A stretch of 64,000 nucleotides of DNA, taken from contig NZ_DATCTU010000081.1 in NCBI RefSeq assembly GCF_036567765.1, forward strand, positions 142,360-206,359, read 5' to 3'. Position numbers and translations under genes: made by a program. This document shows, in pieces, positions 1 to 10,247 of the stretch. This DNA comes from Pseudobacteroides sp. (GTDB taxonomy: Bacteria; Bacillota; Clostridia; Acetivibrionales; DSM-2933). Below the pieces are notes generated by a model. It was not told the origin of the DNA. It saw only the letters and a list, made by a program, of their open reading frames with translations, and searched no databases. How positions within the stretch are numbered: the stretch's first letter is position 1; each line of letters opens with the position of its first letter.

Positions 1-32
1 TATTTATCTCCTGCTCTTAATTTATTTAACAA
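1..32 (-). CDS. 5' end of a gene running off the window, probably an ABC sugar permease (partial)
   Basis: On the minus strand a strong Shine-Dalgarno sequence (AGGAGGGGG, 37-45) lies 4 bases before a TTG codon at 30-32, which opens a frame reading MLNKLRAGDK to the window edge. It follows the solute-binding lipoprotein gene by about 60 bases on the same strand, where ABC sugar transporters usually carry their permeases. The peptide is too short to assign by sequence. The function is inferred from position only, and the start from the ribosome binding site. Confidence 0.4.
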   Translation of the reverse strand, partial: MLNKLRAGDK

Positions 33-94
33 AGTTCCCCCTCCTAGAATAATTAATTGAGTTGGCCTAATTTTAATAGACCGAGATTGCGAAA

Positions 95-1474
95 TTACTC
101 AACAGTAATGTCTTTCAAGTTAGTTTTTACCTTATCCTTGAATGTCTTTAGCATATCTTCTTTGGTCTTTATCTTACCTGCAAGATATGACCTCATAGTA
201 TCAACAAATGCGTTTTCAATAGTATCATCATACCTAGTAAGTATGTTGCCATTGATGTCTTTTATAAATGGTTCATAGAATTTGAAAAGGTCAACACCCA
301 TAATCTTGCTGGTTTCTCCAGCCCCTTGTGATATTACCAAAAGATTATTCGGGAAATCCTGATTTTCTACTGCCCACTTTTTCATTGCATCGTTGTCTGC
401 TGTAAAGAATTTTAAAAATTCCCATGCAAGGTCTTTTTTGTCAGACTTGCTGTAAATACCAAACCATGTTCCCCCCCAGAAGAACGGGAATGGCGGCTTG
501 GCTATACCCCACCTGCTGCCTTCTGCTGCTTTTTTGTCGTTTGATCCGACTATCCACGGTACGCCCCATGTAGGACAGGACCATGTTAAAGCTTTATCAT
601 CGGCAGCTATAGCAGCTGACCATGCCGGCGACCACTGATCCAAAGAAGCCTCATACTTGTTGTCTCTTAACTGTTTCGCAAAATCAATGAAGTCTAACAT
701 TTTCTGATCGATAACAAGCCTGTTATCAACAACCCAACCCTGATTACGGCCACCGAGATACATTTTCTGTGGCTCCTCAAAAGTTGGAAACAAAGATACT
801 TTTCCAGCACTCTTTTCTTTTAAAGTCTTAGCTGTCTGAAGCATCTTTTCAGGTGTTGAAAGCATATCAGCTATAGCTGTCGGATCATCTGTACCAAGAA
901 ATTGTTTAGCCGGACCTTTTTTATAAGCTACAGCTCCCGCTGCCGCTTGGTGGGACAAAGCCTTCAAAGAACCCTTGTCGTCAGTACCGACTGCAACTGT
1001 ATAAGGTATCATGTTTCCGACGATATCCTTAGCTTTTTCATTCAACTCCGCATACGCATCAGGCATTTCAACAAACCTCTTGACAAATGCCGACTCCGCT
1101 GGGAACACGTCAGGCACGCCTGAACCCGCTCTTACAGCCGAAGTAATTTTGTTTTGATACTGTTGGTCTTTGTCAGGTACAATTGAAATGTTAATTTTAA
1201 CGTTTGGATAAGCAGCATTGAAGGCTTTTACAATGTTTGGACCTTCATCTTTATTGAAGTGCCAAAATGATATTTCACCTTTTAACGCCGTCCTACCAAC
1301 GGGTGCCTCTGATGCAGGGGCACTAGCTTCTGCAGAAGGAGCTGTTGACGCTTCTGTCGATGCAGATGGTTCTTCCGAAGCAGCAGGTTCTGAATTATCG
1401 CCGCATGCTGCAAAGGTTGTTGCCATCAATGATACGCAAGCCACAACTGCCAAAAGCTTTTTGAACTTTTTCAT
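95..1474 (-). CDS. Extracellular solute-binding lipoprotein of a carbohydrate ABC transporter (family 1)
   Basis: This is a 459-residue lipoprotein of the family 1 sugar-binding type. It would capture a carbohydrate outside the membrane and deliver it to an ABC permease. The N-terminus is a lipoprotein signal (KKFKKLLAV..., lipobox TFAAC with Cys24), followed by a disordered Ser/Ala/Pro/Glu-rich tether to about residue 60. The mature domain starts with the fold's usual beta strand (GEISFWHFN) and has typical later segments (DVFPAES, WGVPWIVGSN, LAWEFLKFFT). The ATG is preceded by a clear AAGGAGG (around 1486-1492). Length is normal for the family. In this kind of organism the ligand could be a cello-oligosaccharide, but nothing in the sequence fixes the substrate. 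A permease appears to begin just downstream at the window edge. Confidence 0.9.
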   Translation of the reverse strand: MKKFKKLLAVVACVSLMATTFAACGDNSEPAASEEPSASTEASTAPSAEASAPASEAPVGRTALKGEISFWHFNKDEGPNIVKAFNAAYPNVKINISIVPDKDQQYQNKITSAVRAGSGVPDVFPAESAFVKRFVEMPDAYAELNEKAKDIVGNMIPYTVAVGTDDKGSLKALSHQAAAGAVAYKKGPAKQFLGTDDPTAIADMLSTPEKMLQTAKTLKEKSAGKVSLFPTFEEPQKMYLGGRNQGWVVDNRLVIDQKMLDFIDFAKQLRDNKYEASLDQWSPAWSAAIAADDKALTWSCPTWGVPWIVGSNDKKAAEGSRWGIAKPPFPFFWGGTWFGIYSKSDKKDLAWEFLKFFTADNDAMKKWAVENQDFPNNLLVISQGAGETSKIMGVDLFKFYEPFIKDINGNILTRYDDTIENAFVDTMRSYLAGKIKTKEDMLKTFKDKVKTNLKDITVE

Positions 1475-1938
1475 TAAATAATTGTCCTCCTTCTATGTAT
1501 TCTATATATTTATATCAGCTCATGGAGACAAGGCTCAGTACCAACCCTCCATGAAATAATATCCAAGCCAAGTGGCCGTATGTTAAAGGAGTCTTCTTTA
1601 TTAGCTGTTCCTAAATTATATATTAATTCTGGATAACTAATATGTCAAGTGAATAATTTTGTGCATACCGCCATAAAAACAGCCGATAATTTAGTCAATT
1701 TTTATGCAATATTATACACAATTATAAAATGGATTTGACTTAAACCGTCCAAATAAAATAAAGTAAAATCAAATTAAATAATGCTTTCTCTATCATAAAA
1801 ATCAATTAATTTTTATGTTGCAACAACGCCTTTTAAATTATACAACAAATTAATATAACTATAAAGCTTTTTATTTTAAAAATTAATAATTAATAAATGT
1901 TTTCATAATAAATATATTCATTTAAAGGGTCTTGTATA
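1475..1938. other. 464-base intergenic region: end of the spoIIIE transcript and leader of the binding-protein gene
   Basis: No convincing gene is present and the stretch is very AT-rich. On the minus strand it holds the promoter and 5' leader of the solute-binding lipoprotein. An 8-bp perfect inverted repeat (1520-1527 with 1547-1554, 19-base loop) lies 46-80 bases upstream of that gene's start and could form a leader hairpin. I recognise no riboswitch class here. Confidence 0.5.
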
Positions 1939-4347
1939 CTACTTGTTTTCACTCATTTGAAGCTCCTGCCACTGTTGCCTGGATATAAGTACCTGCCTTG
2001 GTTTACTTCCCTCAAATTTGCCTACAATACCTCTGGCTTCCATCTGATCAATTATCCTAGCGGCTCTGGCATAGCCTACCTTAAATTTCCTTTGTATAAG
2101 TGACACAGATGCCATTCCTGCTTCCACAACAAGCTCTGTTGCCTGAGGCAGCAGGCTGTCGTTGTCCCCCGGATCGCTTTCCTCTTCACTATTAGAATTA
2201 AGGTTACTTATTTCGTCTATTAGATTATTATCGTACTCAACTTCACCCTGGGTCTTTATGAACTCTACAACTCTTTCAACCTCTTTGTCTGAAACAAAGG
2301 CACCTTTTACCCTTATGGGTTTAGGTTCTCCAACCGGGTAAAACAACATGTCCCCTCTTCCTAAAAGCTTTTCAGCTCCCGCCATATCAAGTATGGTTCT
2401 TGAGTCCACCTGGGAACTTACTGCAAAAGCAATTCTTGAAGGTATATTAGCCTTTATTACCCCGGTAATAACATCTACAGATGGCCTTTGGGTGGCAATA
2501 ACAAGGTGCATTCCCGCTGCTCTGGCCATTTGTGCAAGCCTGCATATGGCGTCCTCAACCTCATTTGGTGCAACCATCATAAGGTCTGCCAACTCATCGA
2601 TTATTATAACCACCTGAGGCAGTTTCTTTTGCTGACCCTCCTGCTCTATTACCGAGTTATATCCCTTTATGTCTCTTACACCCTTCTCTGCAAAGAGCTT
2701 GTACCTGTTTACCATTTCCTGAACAGCCCAGTTGAGTGCACCAGCAGCCTTCTTAGCGTCTGTAACAACAGGAATCAAAAGATGAGGAATTCCATTATAT
2801 ATTCCAAGCTCAACAACCTTGGGGTCAACCATCAGAAGCTTCACGTCGTCGGGGGAAGATTTATATAATATACTTACTATTATGCTGTTTATACATACGC
2901 TCTTACCTGAACCTGTAGAACCGGCAATAAGCATATGGGGCATTTTACCAATATCACCGACAATGGTATTTCCCGATATATCTTTTCCTATTGAAAAGGC
3001 AAGCTTTGAAGGAAAATCCTGAAACTCTCCCGATTCTATAACTTCCTTCAAAAACACAGGAATTACTTCTTTATTGGGTACTTCTATCCCAATCGCTGCT
3101 TTTCCCGGTATTGGTGCTTCTATCCTCACTCCTGAAGCCGCCAGGTTTAACGAGATGTCATCCGCCAGGTTAACAATCTTGCTTACTTTAACACCGGGAC
3201 TTGGCTGCAGCTCGTACCTGGTAACCGCCGGACCTCTGCTTATATTTATTACCTTAACCTCAACTCCGAAGCTTTTTAGTGTATCCTCAAGCTTTTTGGC
3301 AACTTCCATTGCCGAGTTTTTAAGGGATTTTATGTCACTGATTTCCTGATTGTTATCATTTAGAAGCTCAAGGGGAGGATAGTTGTAACTGGCCTCAATC
3401 ATTTCCCGCAAAGCAATTTCCTTGTCAACATCATTTTTATAGCTTTCCACATCAATTTTCTTTTTCTTTTTGACATCCTTCATTATGAATTCAACATCGT
3501 CATCCATTAGGACCTCAAGACTGTTTTCTGCTATTTTAGGTTGAATTTCATCTTTTATTGATATATCAAATTCATTACTTACATCATTTTTACTTTCCTT
3601 AACAGTCTTTCTCTCATTAGAATTGTTATGGAGCGAATCATCCTCATCCCTGTCAGTATTAAAATTAATAAGTTTGAACTTTCTCTTTGGAACCAGACCA
3701 TCCTCATCCGGAACACTGCCTTTAAAAGTATTTCTTACTGCATTACCTGCTCCCTTAATAACTTTAAGTTTGGTACCTTTATTTTTTACATCCCTTAAAA
3801 AGCCTGCCAGCGATATGTTGGTAAGACGAATAAGCATTATTATGGAAAAGCATGTAAGTATTATCAAGGTCCCTAGAGGGCGAAAAATAGAGATAAAGGG
3901 CATACTTATGATACCGCCCAGTATTCCTCCTCCGATGTATTCATTTCCAAGATTATAGAATACCGACAATGAGCCTATGAATCCCTGATTTATAAACTTT
4001 TGAGAATTGGAATTATGAAACCCCGTGCTAATAATTGCCGACAACATTAAAAGCACAATTATAATATGTAAATATTTTTGATTAAGGCTGTCATTTTTTT
4101 TGAATATCATAAATGCTGAATATACAACAAGCATTGGAGGAATCACATATGCAGATATTCCCATTAAACCTAGAAGCACACTTTTTGATGCATTACCAAA
4201 CACCCCTATAAGATCAGGGTTTATCATACCGATAAATGCAAGAACACCCAAAGTAAGTAAGATGAGACCTACTATTTCATGATTGTACTTTAAAATTCCC
4301 TTCTCATTGCTTTTATATTTTTTCTTTTGTATTCTTCTAACCTTCAC
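1939..4347 (-). CDS. spoIIIE: DNA translocase FtsK/SpoIIIE
   Basis: This is a membrane-anchored hexameric DNA pump. It moves chromosomal DNA through the division or sporulation septum. Several hydrophobic segments in the first 170 residues form the membrane part, followed by a charged linker. The motor contains Walker A ([12 protein letters not shown]), Walker B ([12 protein letters not shown]) and the conserved [15 protein letters not shown] segment. The C-terminus is the winged-helix gamma domain that reads DNA polarity ([21 protein letters not shown]). I chose the GTG at 4347 (802 residues) because GGGGGTG lies just upstream. The open frame continues to 4500, but those 51 extra residues are hydrophobic, unlike family N-termini, and overlap a palindrome and a tandem repeat that look regulatory. 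The order tepA-ylzJ-spoIIIE is that of Bacillus and many Clostridia, which supports the sporulation assignment. Confidence 0.93.
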   Translation of the reverse strand: MKVRRIQKKKYKSNEKGILKYNHEIVGLILLTLGVLAFIGMINPDLIGVFGNASKSVLLGLMGISAYVIPPMLVVYSAFMIFKKNDSLNQKYLHIIIVLLMLSAIISTGFHNSNSQKFINQGFIGSLSVFYNLGNEYIGGGILGGIISMPFISIFRPLGTLIILTCFSIIMLIRLTNISLAGFLRDVKNKGTKLKVIKGAGNAVRNTFKGSVPDEDGLVPKRKFKLINFNTDRDEDDSLHNNSNERKTVKESKNDVSNEFDISIKDEIQPKIAENSLEVLMDDDVEFIMKDVKKKKKIDVESYKNDVDKEIALREMIEASYNYPPLELLNDNNQEISDIKSLKNSAMEVAKKLEDTLKSFGVEVKVINISRGPAVTRYELQPSPGVKVSKIVNLADDISLNLAASGVRIEAPIPGKAAIGIEVPNKEVIPVFLKEVIESGEFQDFPSKLAFSIGKDISGNTIVGDIGKMPHMLIAGSTGSGKSVCINSIIVSILYKSSPDDVKLLMVDPKVVELGIYNGIPHLLIPVVTDAKKAAGALNWAVQEMVNRYKLFAEKGVRDIKGYNSVIEQEGQQKKLPQVVIIIDELADLMMVAPNEVEDAICRLAQMARAAGMHLVIATQRPSVDVITGVIKANIPSRIAFAVSSQVDSRTILDMAGAEKLLGRGDMLFYPVGEPKPIRVKGAFVSDKEVERVVEFIKTQGEVEYDNNLIDEISNLNSNSEEESDPGDNDSLLPQATELVVEAGMASVSLIQRKFKVGYARAARIIDQMEARGIVGKFEGSKPRQVLISRQQWQELQMSENK

Positions 4348-4456
4348 TTTTGCACCCCCGAAAAACATAAACAAAATCACTAAGTGATTTTGAAACCTTG
4401 ATGTTGTCGTGAGAAATTGTGGTATAGAATATACTATAATTCCCCAGACATCGAAA

Positions 4457-4481
4457 AAGTTAGTAATATAATTACTAACTT
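4457..4481 (-). promoter_or_regulatory. Perfect 11-bp palindrome (possible operator) upstream of spoIIIE
   Basis: AAGTTAGTAAT and ATTACTAACTT are exact inverse copies separated by 3 bases. The site lies about 110 bases upstream of the chosen spoIIIE start, between ylzJ and spoIIIE. There is no T-run after it on either strand, so it looks more like a binding site for a dimeric repressor than a terminator. The cognate regulator is unknown. Confidence 0.4.
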
Positions 4482-4484
4482 CGA

Positions 4485-4542
4485 TTTTAATATAACACAT
4501 TTTTATTATCTTTTTTAATATAACACATTTTTATTATCTTTT
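4485..4542. repeat. Tandem direct repeat, 28-bp unit, two copies
   Basis: The segment beginning TTTTAATATAACACATT at 4485 is repeated exactly at 4513, and identity runs for 30 bases. It lies between ylzJ and spoIIIE, beside the palindrome at 4457-4481. It may be a recent slippage duplication within a promoter region. Confidence 0.8.
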
Positions 4543-4593
4543 CTATAGTTAATAAGTAATAGTAAAATATTGGTTTTACTTAATTGCCACCTA

Positions 4594-4833
4594 TTAAAAT
4601 ATACCTTCTATTTCAGTGCCCGGCTGAAGTTTTGGATTCAAATATGCTGACAAGGAAGTACTTAAAACCCTCCCTACAACATATTTGTCGTTACTATTTT
4701 TATATACCTCCACCTTCTCACCCAAATAGCTGATCTCCATAGTGGCTTGATTGCTTGAAACCTGGTTTAAGTTGTTTGGGGAACTGTGATAATTAAAAAT
4801 TGATCCATCGGGTATTATGGTGTATAAAATCAT
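4594..4833 (-). CDS. YlzJ-like protein
   Basis: This small protein of 79 residues matches the YlzJ-like family in size and position, directly between tepA and spoIIIE. It opens with [13 protein letters not shown], typical of the family, and has a GEKVEVYKN segment in the middle. Its biochemical function is unknown. The start overlaps the tepA stop by 4 bases, so the two are almost certainly translationally coupled. The assignment rests on conserved synteny together with the N-terminal pattern. Confidence 0.75.
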   Translation of the reverse strand: MILYTIIPDGSIFNYHSSPNNLNQVSSNQATMEISYLGEKVEVYKNSNDKYVVGRVLSTSLSAYLNPKLQPGTEIEGIF

Positions 4834-5591
4834 TGAAGGGTTCCTCTATCACTGTTGTTGGAAGCCTCCTTTTTTACTGCGATAAGCTCATAAAGCTTAC
4901 CTAAAGCTTCCGAGAGTCCTCCTAATTCATCAATAATTCCATTTTTTACAGCCTCTTCCCCAAACAGAACAGTCCCTACATCATTTGCCAGTTCACCAGT
5001 CTTAAGCATTAAATCCTTAAACTTTTCCCTTGATATTTTTGAGTTCTTGGACACAAACTGTACAACCCGCTCCTGCATTTTATCGAAATATTCATACGCC
5101 TGCGGAACACCTATTATCATTCCGTTTAACCTTATGGGATGAATGGTCATTGTGGCGGACGGTGCAATAAAGGAATGAGTAGTAGAAACAGCCATAGGTA
5201 CTCCAATGCTGTGTCCTCCTCCTAATACCAGGGATACCGTTGGCTTTGACATACTTGCAATCATTTCAGCAATGGCCAGCCCTGCTTCCACATCTCCGCC
5301 TACTGTGTTTAAAATCAACAACAGTCCGTCTATATCGGGATTTTCCTCAATTGCAACCAACTGAGGAATTACATGTTCATACTTGGTAGTCTTGTTCTGC
5401 GGCGGCAGGACCATGTGTCCTTCAATTTGCCCGATTACAGTAAGGCAATGAATATTCCCTTTGCTTGTTACAAGAGGTGTAGTACCCAATTCCTTTAAGG
5501 TTTCCAGGTTTTCAGCTTTTGTACTTTGCTCCTCAGTAGCTTCCAAGGATTTAAACGGTTTACTAAAGGTCACCTTGCTTTCTTCATTCAT
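4830..5591 (-). CDS. tepA: ClpP-fold serine protease, TepA/YmfB type
   Basis: This is a 253-residue member of the ClpP/crotonase-fold peptidase family called translocation-enhancing protein TepA in Bacillus. The nucleophile region GGGHSIGVP gives Ser128, and TIHPIRLNG gives the catalytic His151. [13 protein letters not shown] (around 93-104) is the equivalent of the ClpP oxyanion strand. The first 40 residues are polar and have no signal peptide, so the protein should be cytosolic or peripheral. AAGGAAG precedes the ATG. It is the first gene of the tepA-ylzJ-spoIIIE unit. The physiological substrate is not established; a role in protein export or turnover is inferred from family members. Confidence 0.85.
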   Translation of the reverse strand: MNEESKVTFSKPFKSLEATEEQSTKAENLETLKELGTTPLVTSKGNIHCLTVIGQIEGHMVLPPQNKTTKYEHVIPQLVAIEENPDIDGLLLILNTVGGDVEAGLAIAEMIASMSKPTVSLVLGGGHSIGVPMAVSTTHSFIAPSATMTIHPIRLNGMIIGVPQAYEYFDKMQERVVQFVSKNSKISREKFKDLMLKTGELANDVGTVLFGEEAVKNGIIDELGGLSEALGKLYELIAVKKEASNNSDRGTLQ

Positions 5592-5900
5592 CTTTACACT
5601 TCCTTATTATTCGTCTTAAATATTATTATTGGATGATTTCTATAAAAAAAACTTAGTAAATATTGTATAAAAAAGGGCAAAAAAAATGCCCTATAAGGGC
5701 GATTAGGGGAGTAAATTTTTATCTTACTCACAATAATTATCGACATTATTCCCAGTAACTTAACATTATTTTTTAAAATTTTTTATATTTTTTCATTATC
5801 TAATGTTACAAACATATTAAATATTGCTTTTCCAGAGGTTTTTTAATATATAATGTAGAAAAGTTATTCTATTATTAATTAACAAAGTTAGGAGATGCTT
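5592..5900. other. Divergent promoter region between tepA and the GHL10-amidase gene
   Basis: The region is AT-rich and should hold promoters for both divergent units. It contains a short inverted repeat, AGGGCA/TGCCCT (5674-5679 with 5687-5692, A7 loop). Its right arm can pair alternatively with AGGGC at 5696-5700. I see no gene and no recognisable riboswitch. Confidence 0.5.
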
Positions 5901-8834
5901 ATGCGAAATTTTATCAAACTTCTATTAATAGCTACTATATTATCAACATCCTTACCTGCTTCTGCCTCGTTGTCTCCTATAATTGTTGCTCCGGCTTCAT
6001 CGACTTCGCCGCTCATTTCAGACGCTGCAGTTTCAGAAGATTTAAGAGGCTTATGGGTTGCTTCAGTAGTGAACATCGACTATCCAGCAAAACCCACCAC
6101 CAACCCTGAAACTCTTAAGAATGAAGCCTTAAAGGCATTGGATTATGCCAAAGACCTGAGGCTTAATGCCATTTTTCTACAAGTTAGACCTACTTCCGAT
6201 TCATTGTACCAGTCAAAACTCTTTCCCTGGTCAAAATATCTGACAGGTACCCAGGGATTAGAGCCTGGCGGCTCCTTTGACCCTTTGAAGTTTTGGGTTG
6301 AAGAATCACACAAGCGTGGCCTTACGCTGCATGCATGGATAAATCCTTACAGGATTACAAAGAAATCCTCTTCCGATGCCAAGGATGACCTTAATGCCCT
6401 AGCTCCTACAAACCCGGCACGGATGCATCCTAACTGGGTGGTAAAACACAAAGACGGTAACTACTATTATGATCCTGGAATACCCGAAGTACGCAGACTA
6501 ATAATAGACGGAGTTACTGAAATTATTGATAATTACGAGGTAGATGGTATTCATTTTGATGACTATTTTTATCCCGGAAAGGATTTCAACGATACGGCTA
6601 CTTATAAAAAATACGGTGCAGCCTTCAAAAATATTGATGATTGGCGCAGATCCAATGTGGACGAGCTTATAGGAGACCTATCAAAATCCATTAAATCCAA
6701 AAATAAGGATATACGCTTCGGTATCAGTCCATTTGGAATTTGGGCAAATAAAAAAAGCAATCCTCTCGGCAGCGACACCAACGGAGGTGAATCTTATAAC
6801 AGCCATTACGCCGACACCCGTAAATGGGTAAAGGAAAACATGATAGACTATATAGTTCCTCAGTTATACTGGTATATAGGCTTTAACCTTGCTGACTACA
6901 ACAAACTCCTTACATGGTGGAAGAATACCGTTAAAGGAACAGGCGTAGACTTGTATATAGGCCAGGCTGCCTATTTATCCAATAATTCCAGCCAATCAAG
7001 TCCCTGGTATGGCACAGGTGAAATCGAAAAACAGCTTAAATTAAATGAAAAGACACCTGAAGTTGGTGGCAGCATTTTCTTTAATTATAGTACCATGGCT
7101 AAAAATCCTTCCCTTTCATCTGTAATTAAAGCAATCCATGAAAAGAGGGACAAACTCATAACTACTGCTCCTGTGACTGTAGCAAACCCGGCATCCAATA
7201 TCACTACAACTTTAGATAAGTTTTACATTCATGGTACGTCAGATCCAAGTAAGCCTCTTTATATAAACGGGAAGAGAGTAGAATCCCATTCAAATGAAGG
7301 TTATTTCGGAGCCCTTGTACCTCTTGCTGCAGGTCCTAATGTATTGACTTTTTCCCAGGAAGGGTCATATACAACAAGAATAATATACAGACAAAGCAAT
7401 TCACAGCAGCCCCAAAAGATGAGTTCGGCAAGTATACCGGCCTCATCGGTGATGCCTCAGTCAAAGGTTCTCTTATCACCTGGTGAAAAGGTAACACTTT
7501 CATGCCAGGCACCGGTAGGATCCAGCGTCTCTGTAACATTGGGCGGAAAAAAATACTCCATGAAAGCAAAGCAAACATCACTAAGCAGCAGCGGCATATA
7601 TGCTACAACATTTACTTATGAATATACAGCACCAAGCTACAGTGGAACTCCTAGAAATATCGACCTCGGCTTTCCTGTTTATACTATGACATACAAAAAG
7701 GTAACTAAAACTCAAACAGCAACTGCAAAGATAGGAGTCATAATGAAAGGTTCGCCTTTTTTTGCAAAGGTCACCAGCGATGTGGCCAACACCTACAAGA
7801 CAACTTCAACTTCAGATGGTGCGGCCTTCGAGCTTTACAAGGGAATGGTTGACCGTATCACAGCCATGAAAGACGATTTTGTAAAGCTTTCATCAGGCCA
7901 ATGGGTAAAAAGCAGCACTGTAACCACATACATGTCTGGCTCTCCATCCCTTCCTGCTGTAAAGAAAGTAGTTTATAACGAAGGTTCCGGGTGGGACTTC
8001 ATAGAATTTGAAACAACATCACATGCTGCCGCTTTTGCAAACTTTGAAGACTCCAACATGACAATAAACATATCAACTTCATCGCTAGCCTCTTTACCTG
8101 TGCTTCCCCAAAGTTCTCCATTTTCGTCAATTGAGGCTGCACCAAAGGATATGAGCACCAAATACACTCTCAGGCTTAGCCGTGGGAAGCAAATAGAAGG
8201 ATACTATATAGAAAAGAAGCCAAACTCCGTTGTACTTTATGTTAAAAAGCCTGTGAAGGCTGCTTCAGGAAGCAAACCGCTAGCAGGTCTTACTATAATG
8301 ATTGATCCTGGCCATGGAGGTACTGAAACTGGAGCCATAGGTCCACTAGGACTTAAATACCCCGAAAAAACCATAAATCTTAAGACATCACTCAAAATCA
8401 AAACTGAGCTTGAAAACCTGGGTGCAAAGATTCTCATGACTAGAACCATCGACAAGACCCTTTCCCTGGACGATCGGCTCACAGCATCAAGAAATGCAAG
8501 ACCTGATATGTTCATATCGGTACATGCCAACAGCATGGGTGATAACGTGGATATTTCTAAAATAGAAGGTTTCTCTGTCTTCTACCGTGAAGATCTGGCA
8601 AAGCCTCTGGCCGATACAGTTTTAAAAAGCACCATTTATAAATTGGGACGTACTGACAAAGGATTGCACAAAAACAACTTTTATGTCACAAGAGGAACAT
8701 GGACTCCTTCTATACTTATAGAAAGTGGGTTCATGCCTAACCCATATGAGTTTGGTTGGCTAATAGATGAAGATGCACAAACCGTACTTGCAAAATCAAT
8801 AGCAGAATCCATTGTTCAATATTTTTCAAGATGA
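5901..8834 (+). CDS. Secreted GHL10-type glycosidase-like domain fused to an N-acetylmuramoyl-L-alanine amidase
   Basis: This large exported cell-wall enzyme has about 977 residues. After a signal peptide (RNFIKLLLIATILS..., ending near ASA) comes a glycoside-hydrolase-like TIM barrel of the GHL10/DUF187 family, roughly residues 45-410 (RGLWVASVVNIDYP, LHAWINPYRI, DGIHFDDYFYP, ISPFGIWANK, IDYIVPQLYW). A beta-rich middle of about 380 residues follows. The last 180 residues are an Amidase_3 zinc amidase that cleaves the MurNAc-L-Ala bond; the expected metal ligands and catalytic Glu are present (DPGHGG with His near 805, YPEKT, SVHANS, LIESGF). ATG 5901 is preferred because AGGAG at 5890-5894 would touch an in-frame ATG at 5895. 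The gene is monocistronic, divergent from tepA, and ends at a strong terminator. Confidence 0.88.
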   Translation: MRNFIKLLLIATILSTSLPASASLSPIIVAPASSTSPLISDAAVSEDLRGLWVASVVNIDYPAKPTTNPETLKNEALKALDYAKDLRLNAIFLQVRPTSDSLYQSKLFPWSKYLTGTQGLEPGGSFDPLKFWVEESHKRGLTLHAWINPYRITKKSSSDAKDDLNALAPTNPARMHPNWVVKHKDGNYYYDPGIPEVRRLIIDGVTEIIDNYEVDGIHFDDYFYPGKDFNDTATYKKYGAAFKNIDDWRRSNVDELIGDLSKSIKSKNKDIRFGISPFGIWANKKSNPLGSDTNGGESYNSHYADTRKWVKENMIDYIVPQLYWYIGFNLADYNKLLTWWKNTVKGTGVDLYIGQAAYLSNNSSQSSPWYGTGEIEKQLKLNEKTPEVGGSIFFNYSTMAKNPSLSSVIKAIHEKRDKLITTAPVTVANPASNITTTLDKFYIHGTSDPSKPLYINGKRVESHSNEGYFGALVPLAAGPNVLTFSQEGSYTTRIIYRQSNSQQPQKMSSASIPASSVMPQSKVLLSPGEKVTLSCQAPVGSSVSVTLGGKKYSMKAKQTSLSSSGIYATTFTYEYTAPSYSGTPRNIDLGFPVYTMTYKKVTKTQTATAKIGVIMKGSPFFAKVTSDVANTYKTTSTSDGAAFELYKGMVDRITAMKDDFVKLSSGQWVKSSTVTTYMSGSPSLPAVKKVVYNEGSGWDFIEFETTSHAAAFANFEDSNMTINISTSSLASLPVLPQSSPFSSIEAAPKDMSTKYTLRLSRGKQIEGYYIEKKPNSVVLYVKKPVKAASGSKPLAGLTIMIDPGHGGTETGAIGPLGLKYPEKTINLKTSLKIKTELENLGAKILMTRTIDKTLSLDDRLTASRNARPDMFISVHANSMGDNVDISKIEGFSVFYREDLAKPLADTVLKSTIYKLGRTDKGLHKNNFYVTRGTWTPSILIESGFMPNPYEFGWLIDEDAQTVLAKSIAESIVQYFSR

Positions 8835-8883
8835 TAAATTACGGGGTAACGTATACGATAATTCTTTAGATATTAAATAATAC

Positions 8884-8933
8884 TTCAGTAATAAAGGCTT
8901 GCAGCGTATTTGCTGCAAGCCTTTATTACTGAA
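8884..8933. terminator. Bidirectional intrinsic terminator, 22-bp perfect stem
   Basis: A perfect 22-bp inverted repeat (8884-8905 with 8912-8933) with a 6-base loop sits between the convergent amidase gene and cysK. It contains GGCTTGCAGC/GCTGCAAGCC cores flanked by A- and T-rich arms, so it can stop transcription in both directions. Confidence 0.9.
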
Positions 8934-8952
8934 AGCTTTTATTGTTTTTTAA

Positions 8953-9888
8953 TCAGCCTTCCTGAAAAAGTGTAGTGGATAAATACCTTTCACCTGTATC
9001 AGGAAGCACTACAACAATTTTTTTGCCTTTATTTTCAGGCCTTTTTGCCAGCTCAGTGGCAGCATAAACAGCTGCACCTGACGATATTCCAACCAACAAG
9101 CCCTCTGCTTTTGAAAGTTTTCTTGCTGTTTCAAAAGCCTCCTCATTCTTAACCTTGATAATCTCATCAACAATCTTTAGATTCAAAACATCAGGTACAA
9201 AACCTGCTCCAATTCCCTGTATTTTATGTGGTCCCTTGTTCCCTCCAGATAAGACAGGAGAATCAAAAGGCTCAACTGCAACTACCTTTACATCAGGTTT
9301 TCTCTGCTTCAAAACTTCACCTACACCTGAAATTGTTCCCCCGGTTCCTACGCCTGCAACAAAAATATCAACTTCTCCATCCGTATCTCTCCAAATTTCT
9401 TCTGCTGTTGTCTTTCTGTGAATTTCAGGGTTTGCAGGGTTTTTGAACTGCTGTGGGATATATGAATTAGGCGTCTCCTTTGCAAGCTCTTCTGCTTTTT
9501 TTATTGCACCGCCCATTCCCTCAGACCCCGGTGTAAGTACCAGTTCAGCTCCTAAGGCCTTTAAAAGATTTCTTCTTTCAACACTCATTGTATCCGGCAT
9601 TGTAAGTATAAGCCTGTATCCCCTTGCTGCCGATACAAACGCAAGTGCAATGCCGGTATTTCCGCTTGTAGGCTCTATAATAACAGTATCTTTATTTATA
9701 AGACCTTTGTCTTCAGCATCCTTTATCAGTGCAAAACCAATTCTATCCTTAACACTTGATGCGGGGTTAAAGTATTCAAGCTTTGCTATAACACTTGCCT
9801 CAAGATTGTTTTCCTTATTATAGCTGGTAAGCTCTAATAGGGGTGTATTCCCAATAAGATCAGTCAAGTTTTTAGCTATTTTTGACAT
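8953..9888 (-). CDS. cysK: Cysteine synthase A (O-acetylserine sulfhydrylase)
   Basis: This enzyme makes L-cysteine from O-acetylserine and sulfide with PLP. The protein has 311 residues. NPASSVKDR carries the PLP lysine (Lys47), PTSGNTG is the substrate loop, and GTGGTISG binds the PLP phosphate. I start at ATG 9888, where GGAGGCG lies 5 bases upstream; the open frame runs to 9975 but that extension has no ribosome binding site. The gene is monocistronic. In Firmicutes CysK also partners with the Rrf2 regulator CymR, and a CymR-like gene lies at 32.4 kb, so regulation by cysteine supply is plausible but inferred. Confidence 0.95.
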   Translation of the reverse strand: MSKIAKNLTDLIGNTPLLELTSYNKENNLEASVIAKLEYFNPASSVKDRIGFALIKDAEDKGLINKDTVIIEPTSGNTGIALAFVSAARGYRLILTMPDTMSVERRNLLKALGAELVLTPGSEGMGGAIKKAEELAKETPNSYIPQQFKNPANPEIHRKTTAEEIWRDTDGEVDIFVAGVGTGGTISGVGEVLKQRKPDVKVVAVEPFDSPVLSGGNKGPHKIQGIGAGFVPDVLNLKIVDEIIKVKNEEAFETARKLSKAEGLLVGISSGAAVYAATELAKRPENKGKKIVVVLPDTGERYLSTTLFQEG

Positions 9889-10247
9889 AAAATCGCCTCC
9901 ACAAAAATTATTCCTACTATTCAAATATGTTTTATTTGTTATATTAATTCTAATGCTTTGTGTAAAAATTGTCAATATGTTTGACGAATTATTTTTATTA
10001 TTCCGATTTGTTTTGTTGGTTTTATTTTATCTATAAACTCTTGTAATTATGCCTGTCATTATTAATTTTAATATTATGAAGTATTATTTATTCAAGAAAT
10101 TTTCAACCATTCCCCAATATTTATTTTATATGAATTGACAGTTGTCATATAGTATCAGGCATAATTTTCTGGATATATAATAAGGCAGAGGCATTATACC
10201 TCTGCTCTATTATTTAAATTAACATCATATAGGTGTAAAATATATAA
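9889..10247. other. 359-base intergenic region upstream of cysK, with a terminator for the preceding gene
   Basis: No gene is seen. A hairpin GCAGAGG/CCTCTGC (10185-10191 with 10199-10205) lies just past the stop of the SEC-C protein gene on the minus strand and is probably its terminator. The rest is AT-rich cysK promoter and leader sequence. I found no T-box or SAM riboswitch. The segment AATTATTCC (about 9901-9914) reads GGAATAATT on the coding strand and faintly resembles the site noted upstream of metA. Confidence 0.5.

Noticed and set aside
4348..4500. Upstream extension of spoIIIE to 4500
   Set aside because: The extra 51 residues are unlike family N-termini, and the region holds a palindrome and the start of a tandem repeat; the GTG at 4347 has a good ribosome binding site.
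10138..10147. Short palindrome TGACA-GT-TGTCA
   Set aside because: Too short (two 5-base arms) and not positioned near a recognisable promoter.
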